From contig JAVMKO010000004.1 in NCBI GenBank assembly GCA_032164245.1, positions 34,573,626-34,637,625 of the forward strand: DNA of 64,000 bases, in the 5' to 3' direction. Source of the DNA: Sternotherus odoratus. Taxonomy: Eukaryota; Chordata; Testudines; Kinosternidae. The translations under genes were made by a program, and so were the position numbers. A model generated the notes under the pieces. That model ran no database searches, was not told the DNA's origin, and saw only the letters and a list, made by a program, of their open reading frames with translations. Of this stretch, positions 48,820-58,660 are shown in pieces; the stretch's first letter is position 1; each line of letters starts with the position of its first letter.

Positions 48820-49519
48820 GTTTACAGACGTAAGGTTTTCTTTCCTGAATAATTATCTACAATAATTACCCACACAAATATCCTTGTTTTAGAAGGTAGA
48901 TAAGTTTTCCATACATCTGCCTCAAATAACACTTCTCAAATTAAAACATTTGAGAGATTAAAGAACATTTTTATTAACAATAGTATTTTCATTTTAACTG
49001 AAATGTTATTATTTGTGATGGTACCTGTTACTTGATTATCATTTCGCTCTTCTGTGACCTGGTGCACCTCTGGATGCTATTTTATGAACAGGGATTGCAT
49101 AGCCTACAACCAGTAACCTCTGGCTTATGTGTATTTAGGCCTCCATTCAACACCTGTCAACATCTTATTACAAAAATAAACACATTTGCATAAGTATTGC
49201 TTGATAGTACATACGGTTTCTACCCAAACTCCAATTAATTAATTGTGTGCCCTTCTAACCCCACATTTTGTATCCTTAGCACCTCGCCATAAATTAGTTA
49301 TGTACCTCCTACCCTTACATCAATTAATTCTGGCTCCATCAACCCCCAAATCAATTTTTCATATTTCAGCAGTAAACAGTTAAATCTGTACTCCCCAAAA
49401 TTAACATCAGCCTCTTCATCTTGTACTCCCCTTTGTTCCTGCTGCAGCTATAGGGAGGCTCCAGGAATTCTTCATTCCCACTTCCTTGTGTGGGGCAAGG
49501 GTGAACTCCAGTGGTTCTT
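48820..49519. other. No gene seen
   Basis: AT-rich intron DNA. ACCTCTGGATGC and ATTAATTAATTG are present without a recognised family. Confidence 0.5.
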
Positions 49520-49584
49520 CCCTTAGGAACGTAAGAAGGGCCATACTCAGTCAGACTAATGGTCCATCTAGCCCAGTATTTTGT

Positions 49585-49635
<51 letters not shown>

Positions 49636-49850
49636 GCCAGTGCTGGATGCTTCAGAGAGAATGAACAGAACAGGGCAATTAGTGAGTGCTCCATCCCTAG
49701 TTGTCCAGTCCCAGCATCTGGCAGTCAGAGGTTTAGGGACGTCCAGAGCATGGTGTTGCATCCATGACCATCTTGGCTAGTAGCTGTTAATGAACCTGTT
49801 CTCCACATACACATCTATCCCTGAAGGGCAGTGATCCGTTCCAGGGATTT
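49520..49850 (-). mobile_element. CR1 LINE 3' tail with expanded GT tract, minus strand
   Basis: GAACGTAAGAAGGGCCATACTCAGTCAGACTAATGGTCCATCTAGCCCAGTAT is the reversed CR1 end. The tail continues with AGCCAGTGCTGGATGCTTCAGAGAGAATGAACAGAACAGGGCAATT and ends with TTAGGGACGTCCAGAGCATGGTGTTGCATCC, like 29100-29745. A 46-base GT tract expands it internally. Confidence 0.85.
49587..49632 (+). repeat. (GT)23 microsatellite
   Basis: 46 uninterrupted bases of GT, within a CR1 tail. Open frames of His-Thr or Cys-Val through it are by-products. Confidence 0.97.
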
Positions 49851-50440
49851 ATCACTCATGCATTCATATACACACACACACACACAGCTCTAATGTGGGA
49901 GAGGAGGGTCAGCTCCAGGGTTTCTTCAATCTCTCTCTCTCCTGGCATAGGCTTGGAGATTCAGGACACATCTGAGCCATTTTTCATAGGAGAGAACAGA
50001 GTGACCTGGAACAGCTGGGTTCCTTCTGCTTCCTCTTCTCCATACCTCTTTTGTAAAAATAGTATCTGCTGTTCTCTGCTCCACCCATCCAAAAACTGCT
50101 CTCAGATCCTTAGGGAAGTGGAGAGAGCTCTACTGGCACCTCTGGTTACCTTCCCCAGGGGTGAGCGATGGAAGGTAGTATTCCCTGCACACTCAGAGGA
50201 GGAAATGAAAACCTGTAGAGATGGCAGAAGTGTGGTTCAGGAAAGTACTTAAGCCATGTGAATAAAGTTAAATCTGTGGCCTAAAAGTGTTTCACAAAAT
50301 CACAATAATCATTCTGACATCACAGATAAAATAGTCAAAATTCTACCTACATACAACGTCTTGTCTATAGTATGAGAAAAGGGGTGATTTAAAAAAAAAA
50401 ATCAAGTTAGCTAATTTGATTGGATTTGAAACACCACTTA

Positions 50441-50714
50441 GGGCTGGGGGGGGGGGGATCGACTGCAGATACGCAAAGTTTGTGTATCTGCAGCTGACTT
50501 ACCGTCCGTCCTCATGGCGGTGGCAGTCGGCGGCGCGCTCCCCCGTTGACTCCAGCTTGCGTCTCCCGGCAAGCTGGAGTTCCGGAGTCGACGGGGGCGC
50601 CGCGAGCGATCAATTTCTCACATCTTCATAAGACGCGAGAAATCAATCGCCAGAAGATCGATGGCTACCCGCCGATTCAGCGGGTAGTGAAGACATACCC
50701 CTAGTGTAGACACA
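50441..50714. mobile_element. MITE of the GGGCTTGTCTAC family, copy 2 (reversed)
   Basis: Starts GGGCTGGGG with a G11 run and ends CCCCTAGTGTAGACACAG. The interior carries GGCGGCGCGCTCCCCCGTTGACTCC and GGAGTCGACGGGGGCGCC as an inverted pair, and AGACGCGAGAAATCAATCGCCAGAAGATCGATGGCTACCCGCCGATTCAGCGGGTAG. Compared with the copy at 54462 it is in the opposite orientation. GC-rich against an AT-rich background. Confidence 0.75.
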
Positions 50715-51173
50715 GTTTAAACACCTTTAAAATAATGTTAGCTGGCCATAGTTTATTTTAGGGAAGAATCTAGGTTACAACAAGATCAGCTAGTATATTT
50801 GTAAAGGTGTTAAACTGTGTCTATGCTAGGTGCTAAGTGATGTTTTAGATCAGATAATTTGATTTAAAAAAAAAAACGCTAGACAAGGCCTAAATCAATT
50901 AAAGCATTCTTTGTAAGAATCTTATTCCAATGTACTGCTAGTCTGTACTAATTCTGTGGTCAAGTGGTAATTTTCATTGTGGAATTCACATTTTATTTTA
51001 ATATTTAGCCTTTTATTTATTGTGGTATGATTGGCTGGCCCCAGAGAGATATTCAGCAGGAAAGACGTACGGTTGCTGAGGAGCATAGTCAATTAGAGGA
51101 GGAGGTGGGATTTAACAGAGACAAAATGATTGGGGTCCTCGGGGCTTGAAGGAGGAAAAATAATCTTGTCGCT
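50715..51173. other. No gene seen
   Basis: AT-rich intron DNA. Confidence 0.5.
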
Positions 51174-51375
51174 AAAGAACAAGCCTGGCAGACAGGAGAT
51201 CTGAGTTCTTATCCTCATAACTGCCGTGGACATTTGTATGACCTTGAGCAAGTTATTTAATTTATTTGAGCCTTAACTCCCCAGTGTGAATAATAATGCT
51301 TAGGTATCTCACAGGGGTTGAGTTTCAAACAACATCTTTAAAGCACTTTATAATTCTTGGATAATAGTGCTCAGG
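51174..51375 (+). mobile_element. MIR-like SINE, nearly full length
   Basis: GCCTGGCAGACAGGAGATCTGAGTTCTTATCC, then GACCTTGAGCAAGTTATTTAATTTATTTGAGCCTTAACTCCCCAGTGTGAATAATAATGCTTAGGTATCTCACAGGGGTTGAG, then AAAGCACTTTATAATTCTTGGATAATAGTGCTC. This is the head, core and tail order of MIR. Confidence 0.8.
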
Positions 51376-52390
51376 AACACAAAAAAGTATTCTTGTGTGT
51401 GCATAGCAATATATCTATTTTCACTGCTCTACCTTTCACCGGGGCTAGCACAAACTTCAGAATCGAGCAACTCCCTAGCCACCATTTGTCTGGTCCCACG
51501 TAGAGCTTGTATGTAGGAGAATGTTTGTCTGTTAATCTCTCTGTATCCCATTTCTCATTCTGTAAAATAACTATAATTCCTCTCTGCCCTTTGTCTTATA
51601 GATTTTAGATGGTAAACTCTTCAGTGCTGGAATTGGTTCTTATTATGTGTATATATAATAACAACTTGCACAGGATGGCCTTCAGGCACATCCGTAACTC
51701 AAATGTAATAATTTTTTCTCCCCTTTAAGAAGAAAATATAGTAAAGTAAAGGCCAAAATATGACAGTATCTTTTATTTGGGGTACCAGTTAGACACTACA
51801 TAAAACATGAAGTAGTCTGAAAAGACATTGAAGTGAAAAATGGTGTGAAAAACATCACAAAAATAAATATGATATTCACTGCATTTCATCTATAATTCTT
51901 TTGCTTTTTGCATTTCATTGGATAACTTCTTAGAACTTAGAATTTAACACTAATACTTTTTAATACTGTTTAAGTACCAGTTTCCCAATTACACAGCAGT
52001 CGTTGTTATTCACTATTGTTAGGCTAATTGTCTCCATAGGAAACATCCTAACTGAGTAGGTTTCCCGATTAAACCAACTCTAAGTTAAGTGAAGTTCATC
52101 AATGTACTCCTGAACGTTTCAGGTTTTCTGTAGGTGTTAAGACTAGCTCTAAGCATTTCCTTAGGAGCAAGTGGAATGCAATATAATACCGAATACCCTA
52201 CCATTTTTAGTGGTTGGGTCACTACTAAAGCAATTTTCCCTGTCTTGGTATTGACACCTCGTCATCAATGAGTGGGAGTGGACCACATCCACCCTGACCT
52301 AATTGGCCTTCAACATTCATTCTCCACTAGTAAAATAACTCCCTTCTGTTCATGTGCCAATACATATTTGTATGCCTTTCTGTGATTTTC
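51376..52390. other. No gene seen
   Basis: AT-rich intron DNA with no supported frame. Confidence 0.5.
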
Positions 52391-52575
52391 ACTCCATGCA
52401 TCTGAAGAAAACCTTAGGCCTAATTAAATCTGTTAGTTTTTAAGGTGCCACTGGACTCCTCATTTGTTTGTTTTTTGTGAATACAGACTAATTAAATCTG
52501 TTAGTTTTTAAGGTGCCACTGGACTCCTCATTTGTTTGTTTTTTGTGAATACAGACTAACATGGCTACTTCTCTG
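52391..52575 (+). mobile_element. Penelope-like/SINE-like tail with exact 68-bp tandem duplication
   Basis: A head CATGCATCTGAAGAAAACC is followed by two copies of a 68-base unit (52421-52488 and 52489-52556) that start TAATTAAATCTGTTAG and contain AAGGTGCCACTGGACTCC. The element ends CAGACTAACATGGCTACTTCTCTGATACTTG. It belongs with the element at 4933-5168 (same GGTGCCAC and GACTAACA-GGCTAC blocks). The hammerhead-like core is reduced to CTGAAGAAA. Confidence 0.75.
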
Positions 52576-53366
52576 ATACTTGCTACCTTCCCAGGTCATT
52601 CTTGAAACTTACAAATTCCTCTGTCAAAAATATTGACGAAAAAATGACAGTGTCCTGATATAAACATGATGTAGACATTGAATTACAAACTTGTTGCATC
52701 ATCTCTTTAGTGTGTCAAGTTCCTAAATAAACACACCAGTGCTGCTGTGGGTAGCTAGTTGGAATTTATTGTATATAGTGCAGTTTCTCTAGTTGAGAAT
52801 TGTTGTGTTTTTGTTTTAAAAATAACAGGACATCTCTTAACATTCAGGATACATTTTTCCACCCCAAAGCACCACAACAGTCTTTTTAAAGCAACTTTAG
52901 GAAGGGTGTTAACTTGATCAGCACTGTGTAGGAAGGAAGGCTCTTTCCTACTATTTTTTCAGCATGACTTTCACTGACATGATCAGGCTGGGAAAAGACT
53001 TATTGGCCGACAGCCCAGGACAACTATGCAATATCTCAAGTCAACTGGAACTCAAACTACTCTGCCCAAGGGAGAACTGTAACATAAAAAGAATTTAGGT
53101 TATAGGCTGAATCTTATAAACATTGTCCAGTTTAAAGTGTATTTTAAATATTATTTATGTGCATCAGCATGTACATTTCTCTCAAATGCTCTATCAGCAA
53201 ATGAAACGTTAAAAAAAAATTAAATGCTTTCTAGGCTTTTTTCAAAAATATCAGAATGACTCCCATTGATCTCACAAATTAGGCAACTGGCTCCTTATAA
53301 ATATTTGTTTACTTAGGAATTAGCCCTTAACTCCTTACTCAGAAAAAAAATTGCCATCGCCTTTGT
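52576..53366. other. No gene seen
   Basis: AT-rich intron DNA. Confidence 0.5.
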
Positions 53367-54170
53367 CATGAGTGTGAAGTGCCTTGGAGTTGCTGTTTTA
53401 CCTGTTAGGGGTTAACTGAACAGGAGAGGGGGGTGACGTCAGAGAAGCCTACCTACAGACAAACCAGGAAGTTAGTCTCAGTTCAACCGAGGCTTTTGGG
53501 CTGACTCCATCTTTTTCCAGCTATGGAAACTCATCTCCTCTTTTTCCTTCATATATTCATAAGTTAGATAAACAGTAAGTAGAACTATTGATTGCATAAG
53601 TTTTGTATTTGATCTCTGGTGTCCTTAAACTGTAGAGTTTATCAGAGAGAGAGAAATCCCCAGGGAGGGGGCTAAATTATGCAAGGAGACTCAGGTTAGA
53701 AAGCTTTATATCTGTAAAGTTTGTATCAGTTGTATGCTTTGTTTCTTTCTTTATTAAATCTTTTTTGTTATACAAAGGGTCTGATTATTTCCCTTGGAGT
53801 GGTCCTGGCTTTGGATCTGGCACAGCTTATAGCTAGCAGGGTCTGTGTGTTTAAACTCTCTCCTCCGTAGCCAGGAGATGTTTTCCATCTCCCAGATAGA
53901 AAGGGAGGGGTCGGGAGAGTTACTCTCGGGGGGGTGTCAAGGTGCCCCACCCCATAGTCTTGGGGCAATCACTTTGATGGTGGCAGCTGGATCCAATCCC
54001 CAACTGGAAGAGTTTGGGTTTTGGGGGGAAAAGATTTAACTTAGGCAGGAAAAGTAGCTTAAAGTTAGTGGTCTGCATAAGAGATCCCCCCTCTTTTACC
54101 CTAGAGTTTAGAGTGGGGGGAAGGAAGATTTTCTTACAGCCTTCCATGAGAATTTTGCCTGAGTAAAAGA
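53367..54170 (+). mobile_element. Probable LTR and leader of an LTR retroelement
   Basis: Begins TGTCATGAGTGTGAAG. TTTCTTTATTAAATCTTTTTTG at about 53748 resembles a polyadenylation region. At about 53975 TTTGATGGTGGCAGCTGGATCC resembles a tRNA primer-binding site with the common TGGTGNCAG start, which would put the LTR end near 53970. No pol or gag frame follows. No target duplication was checked successfully. The family is undetermined. Confidence 0.4.
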
Positions 54171-54461
54171 CCTCCGAATTTGTCCAATAATTCAGTTTAG
54201 AAATTTTACATATAGAATTCAGTAACAGTTTCATCTCAGGGAACAAAAATAATGGAGCTCTTAAATCAGAGGGGCATTTACTACTATTGTTATTTTCAAG
54301 TTTTGAATTGAGGTACACATTCATTCTGGTTCACAATGGAGTAGGTTTTATTTTCTTTTTCTGCTTTTTTTGGATTTTATCTTTGATGCACTTTTATGGC
54401 TTTAGGTTTTATTGCCATTGCTCTACTTTAAGTTGTGCTCTTGGAAAGACTTGAGCACATA

Positions 54462-54738
54462 GGGCTCGTCTTCACTAGGCTGGGGAGGGGTCAATCTTTT
54501 GCCGATCGATTTGTCCCGTTAAGATGTGATAAATCGATTGCCAACGGCTCCCCCGTCAACTCCGGAACTTCAGCTTGCCAAAAGATGCAAGCTGGAGTCG
54601 ACGGGGGAGCGCGCCGCCAACTGCCGCCACCGTGAGGACGGCAGGTAAGTCGGCTGGAGATGCGCAGACTTCAGCTACGTAGCTGGAGTTGCGTATCTGC
54701 AGTTGATCCCTCCTCCTCCCCGTAGTGAAGACCAGCCC
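54462..54738. mobile_element. MITE of the GGGCTTGTCTAC family, copy 3, with 3-bp duplication
   Basis: The left end GGGCTCGTCTTCACTA and right end TAGTGAAGACCAGCCC are inverted repeats with one mismatch. The flanks are ATA on both sides (54459-54461 and 54739-54741), a 3-bp target duplication as in PIF/Harbinger elements. The interior has GTCAACTCCGGAAC, GATGCAAGCTGGAGTCGACGGGGGAGCGCGCC and AGGACGGCAGGTAAGTCGG. No transposase. Confidence 0.8.
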
Positions 54739-55443
54739 ATACTTAATGTACATACTGGGAGTAGTCCATCCTACTGAAGCCAAAGTGACTACTTACAGTG
54801 CAGAAAGTTATGCATGTGTATACTTTGCCAGATTGAGGCCTTAGATTGTAGCTCTTTTCATTTGTTTAATTTAAAAGTCTCCTGTGGCACAGGAAAAAAA
54901 AAACCCTGCTCCACTGAGATCAGACTATACTGATGATCAGAGATATTAAGCTACAGAGTTCTTGAAACTTCATGTTTTTCATTACTGAAACCGAATGTCA
55001 TTGGTTGCTGCCTACCATTACCTTTTCTGTCTTAAAAAATAACCTTTCCTTCTGTTTTAAAGACTGACAAATGTTAGATCAATACACATACTTATTTTAT
55101 ATTTATAACATATTTTCTAACTTTTTTTACTGTATTTTTAATTGAAGATCAGAACTAATAGCCATTTATCCATCTGCCAGGTCCTTGAAACAAGTCTTAA
55201 ATTGTTTTGAGGAAAATGTCTGTTATACGTTGTTTAGAATGGTTTCCACACATGGCTCTATTGGAATCTGAGAAATAGCATTGGTTTCTCTTCATTTACT
55301 GAAAAATCCTAATATACAAACATATATATTCATGTCCTAACTGTTTGTTAGTATAATCAGAGGGGACAATCCTCCATGTGTGATTTTTATTATTGGGTTG
55401 CTTCATTTCTGTTAGCTGATTTTGTTTGATGTTTTTCTTATAG
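54739..55443. other. Intron DNA before the exon, with splice acceptor
   Basis: No mobile element seen. The last bases, TTTTTCTTATAG, form the 3' splice site of the AFG2A exon. Confidence 0.7.
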
Positions 55444-55608
55444 GCTTTGATGAGACCTGGACGAATTGACAGCATCATCTATGTGCCTTTGCCAGATGCC
55501 AAAACTCGCAGAGAAATCTTTAAACTTCAGTTTCGCTCCATGCCCATCAGTGATGAAGTCTGCTTAGAGGAGCTCGCCCAGCAGACGCAGAAGTATTCAG
55601 GAGCAGAG
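55444..55608 (+). CDS. AFG2A: AFG2A (SPATA5) internal exon, AAA+ ATPase module
   Basis: A 165-bp exon of 55 codons, phase 0 at both ends, with a pyrimidine-rich TATAG acceptor just before it and a GAG|gtaaaa donor after it. The translation starts [10 protein letters not shown] and ends QKYSGAE. RPGR is the arginine-finger pair of the AAA second region of homology, IIYVPLPD is the usual strand after it, and YSGAE is the sensor-2 start. The family is a type II AAA ATPase (two AAA modules). AFG2A works in cytoplasmic maturation of pre-60S ribosomal subunits, releasing shuttling factors such as RSL24D1, in complex with AFG2B. The REIFKLQF and SMP residues match my recall of AFG2A better than AFG2B or p97. 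By position it should be the second (D2) module, near the C-terminus. The neighbouring exons lie outside the window. An in-frame TAG after the donor marks where read-through would stop. Confidence 0.9.
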
Positions 55609-55912
55609 GTAAAACATTCTGTACTCTGCTAGTGGCTGGGGAGTAAAAACGCAGAATTATCCTTGTGAAAAATCTAACACAAATACCATCAACTTATTTG
55701 AGTGAGGGGAATTCTAAAGGCAAATATATATATACTTCAGAATACAATATGCTTTTCTTATTTGTCAGCTACCTTAGAGATTGCCAAGAAAAAATAATAG
55801 AATCTTAAGCTGAGTTATCTTTACCATGAAGTTCCTGCTACAATAGAAGCCATGGTCACAGGGATGGGAGGGAGGGGGGAAGGGATGGATAGTCCCTGAG
55901 AAGATGGCTGTA

Positions 55913-57725
55913 CAGTAAAACCTCGATTTAACGGACCTCGATTTAACGGACTTCGGATGCAACGGACAAAATTTCTGAGCAAGTCTGATGCATCCCAAAT
56001 CCATTTCTCATGGGTCACGGCAGCGGGCGGGCTGGCTGCCGGCTCCCGGCTGCCGCCCGGGTCACGGCAGCAGGCAGGCTGGCTGCCGCCTGGGTCACGG
56101 CAGCGGGTGGGCTGGCTGACGGCTCCCGGCAGCCGGGACCCGGGCGGGTGGGCTGGCTGACGGCTCCCGGCAGCCGGGACCCGGGCGGGTGGGCTGGCTG
56201 ACGGCTCCCGGCAGCCGGGACCCGGGCGGGTGGGCTGGCTGACGGCTCCCGGCAGCCGGGACCCGGGCGGGTGGGCTGGCTGACGGCTCCCGGCAGCCGG
56301 GACCCGGGCGGGTGGGCTGGCTGACGGCTCCCGGCAGCCGGGACCCGGGCGGGTGGGCTGGCTGACGGCTCCCGGCAGCCGGGACCCGGGCGGGTGGGCT
56401 GGCTGACGGCTCCCGGCAGCCGGGACCCGGGCGGGCGGGCGGGCTGGCTGGCTGACGGCTCCCGGCAGCCGGGACCCGGGCGGGCGGGCGGGCTGGCTGG
56501 CTGACTGCTCCCGGCAGCCGGGACCCGGGCGGGCGGGCGGGCTGGCTGGCTGACTGCTCCCGGCAGCCGGGACCCGGGCGGGCGGGCTGGCTGGCTGACT
56601 GCTCCCGGCAGCCGGGACCCGGGCGGGCTGGCTGGCTGGCTGACGGCTCCCGGCAGCCGGGACCCGGGCGGGCTGGCTGGCTGACGGCTCCCGGCAGCCG
56701 GGACCCGGGCGGGCTGGCTGGCTGACGGCTCCCGGCAGCCGGGACCCGGGCGGGCTGGCTGGCTGACGGCTCCCGGCAGCCGGGACCCGGGCGGGCTGGC
56801 TGGCTGACGGCTCCCGGCAGCCGGGACCCGGGCGGGCTGGCTGGCTGATGGCTCCCGGCAGCCGGGACCCGGGCGGGCGGGCGGGCTGGCTGGCTGACGG
56901 CTCCCGGCAGCCGGGACCCGGGCGGGCGGGCGGGCTGGCTGGCTGGCTGACGGCTCCCGGCAGCCGGGACCCGGGTGGGCGGGCGGGCTGGCTGGCTGGC
57001 TGACGGCTCCCGGCAGCCGGGACCCGGGCGGGCTGGCTGGCTGACGGCTCCCGGCAGCCGGGACCCGGGCGGGCGGGTTGGCTGGCTGGCTGACGGCTCC
57101 CGGCAGCCGGGACCCGGGCGGGCGGGCTGGCTGGCTGGCTGACGGCTCCCGGCAGCCGGGACACGGGCTGGCTGGCTGGCTGACGGCTCCCGGCAGCCGG
57201 GACCCGGGCGGGCGGGCTGGCTGGCTGGCTGACGGCTCCCGGCAGCCGGGACCCGGGCGGGCGGGCTGGCTGGCTGGCTGACGGCTCCCGGCAGCCGGGA
57301 CCCGGGCGGGCGGGCTGGCTGGCTGGCTGATGGCTCCCGGCAGCCGGGACCCGGGCGGGCTGGCTGGCTGGCTGGCTGACGGCTCCCGGCAGCCGGGACC
57401 CGGGCGGACTGGCTGACGGCTCCCGGCAGCCGGGACCCGGGCGGGCTGGCTGACGGCTCCCGGCAGCCGGGACCCGGGCGGGCTGGCTGACGGCTCCCGG
57501 CAGCCGGGACCTGGGCGGGCTGGCTGACGGCTCCCGGCTGTCGCCCGCGTCCCAGCTGCCACCTGGGTCCCGGCAGCGGGCAGGCTGCGGAGCTGCCGCC
57601 CCGACCTTGTGGCGGTCGGGCTGCTGCTCCTACAGCTTGTTTTTTTTTTATTATTAAATAACGGACTTTTTCATTTAACGGACACCCCCTCGCCCGAATT
57701 AGTCTGTTAAATGGAGGTTTCACTG
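55913..57725. mobile_element. Tigger/pogo-like non-autonomous element with internal minisatellite
   Basis: Left end CAGTAAAACCTCGATTTAACGGA (with a duplicate CCTCGATTTAACGGA right after) and right end CTCGCCCGAATTAGTCTGTTAAATGGAGGTTTCACTG are inverted repeats. The element is flanked by TA (55911-55912 and 57726-57727), as in the Tc1/mariner superfamily. The AACGGAC motif also recurs at 57660-57684. No transposase remains. Nearly all the interior is a GC-rich tandem array at 56041-57540. It starts about 305 bases after the AFG2A exon. Confidence 0.85.
56041..57540. repeat. G-rich minisatellite, about 32 copies of a 37-57 base unit
   Basis: By hand count, about 32 units share GACGGCTCCCGGCAGCCGGGACCCGGGCGGG. 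In the first third the unit is a regular 41 bases ending GTGGGCTGGCT. Later units vary by the number of GGGC and GGCT steps, and the last four shrink to about 37 bases. Point variants include TGACTGCTCC and TGATGGCTCC. The unit contains palindromes CCGGCAGCCGG and CCCGGG and G-runs of three or more. All three minus-strand frames stay open for 447-542 codons because no unit has a stop. Confidence 0.95.
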
Positions 57726-57727
57726 TA

Positions 57728-58509
57728 TTGAAATCATGCTGACAAGAACTTTGGGTTGTGAGATAGGCGCAAACTTAATGTGAAGGCACAGAATGATTGG
57801 TTCTGGCCTCCCACGGATCTGTGGCCATCTTTCGTGTTTGATGGTTATGCTTCATAGCCCATTTTTGTGGAGGAAGAACAATCATGGAATATTGTGGGGG
57901 AATCTCTCTGAGGACTTAGTTTCAGATAATTTCTTCCCCAGCACCCTCTTATAGGTTTCTCTGTGGGAGGGAGAAAGGTAGTCCTATCTTCCAGCTTGCT
58001 GAAGTCCCTATGAAAAAAGTCAGCTTTTGTCTGCAGATGTCATACAGTTACCACAGTTCTTTCCTATTCTAATAATAGGAGGAAACTCATAATTCAGATA
58101 GTTGTGTGGTGGTAGTTGATTAAATATTGGTATTTTAATGGCAACCATGTAGTCCTTGCTTACTAGTCCATTCAGTTTCTCTATAGAATCTATGATCCTT
58201 TCCTCATTTTATTTAGTTAAATTAAATGTTTTTTTAAAAACTGTTAAAAGAACATTGTTATGGTTGCAAAGACAAACACTCCAAAATTAGGAAATGCCAG
58301 AATTAAGGTTGCCCGGCCACCTTCATTTGGTTCCTTTGTGCATGTGCAACATGACCTGGGTTTTAATTATGTAATCACTTTTTTTTTTTTGCGCAGGACC
58401 CCTGCTTCAGTACGCAGGATGGACAGTGTTCTAAAAATTAATAATGGCTGTGTAATGGCTCTTGTGTACAGGACCTATGCTGTATTTGTTGCAGAAGACC
58501 TGAAAAAAG
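57728..58509. other. No gene seen
   Basis: Intron DNA. The 108-codon frame at 58260-58586 has no recognised domain and overlaps a fold-back repeat. Confidence 0.5.
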
Positions 58510-58660
58510 GGTCTTATAATGGAAAATGTTGGGCAAGCTTAACTATTGGCATATTACCTGCGCTGCCTATACTTAGATTCTATTAGCACAGTTATTGTAA
58601 ATGGAGCTGGTAGGAGCTGCCTTTAGTTAAGGTTGCCCAACACTTTCTATTGTAAGAACC
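58510..58660. repeat. Fold-back MITE-like repeat (about 150 bp)
   Basis: GGTCTTATAATGGAAAATGTTGGGCAAGCTTAAC at the left matches in reverse GTTAAGGTTGCCCAACACTTTCTATTGTAAGAACC at the right, with few mismatches. An extra TTAAGGTTGCCC copy stands upstream at about 58305. No target duplication was resolved. Confidence 0.7.

Larger units (their letters stand above)
1..55443 (+). other. AFG2A: AFG2A intron, at least 55.4 kb (5' end outside window)
   Basis: This stretch precedes the only host exon and ends in a pyrimidine-rich tract and TATAG acceptor at 55430-55443. No second exon of the AAA module was found by eye: the preceding Walker B and NRPD region, which should be encoded upstream, is not seen. 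It is therefore read as one very long intron filled with mobile elements, listed separately. An unrelated gene inside the intron cannot be excluded, but no reading frame here looks like a conserved vertebrate protein. The intron assignment is inference from the exon. Confidence 0.75.

Noticed and set aside
49366..49780. Frames of 73-131 codons containing His-Thr or Cys-Val runs
   Set aside because: The runs are translations of a GT microsatellite, with CR1 tail on both sides.
55447..55632. The exon reading frame continuing as a separate small protein to the TAG after the donor
   Set aside because: The ATG is internal (LMRPGR), and the frame crosses a good GT donor. The known family structure makes this an exon, not a standalone gene.
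55944..57562. Possible CRISPR array (regular repeats with variable spacers)
   Set aside because: Spacers are not unique sequence: the unit is a continuous minisatellite with length-variable GGGC and GGCT steps, in a vertebrate intron.
55821..57723. Minus-strand open frames of 447, 515 and 542 codons rich in Pro, Ala, Ser, Arg and Gly
   Set aside because: They lie in all three frames across one tandem repeat whose unit has no stop codon. The repeated peptide simply follows the DNA unit, and the frame rotates with unit length. No conserved domain, no start context.
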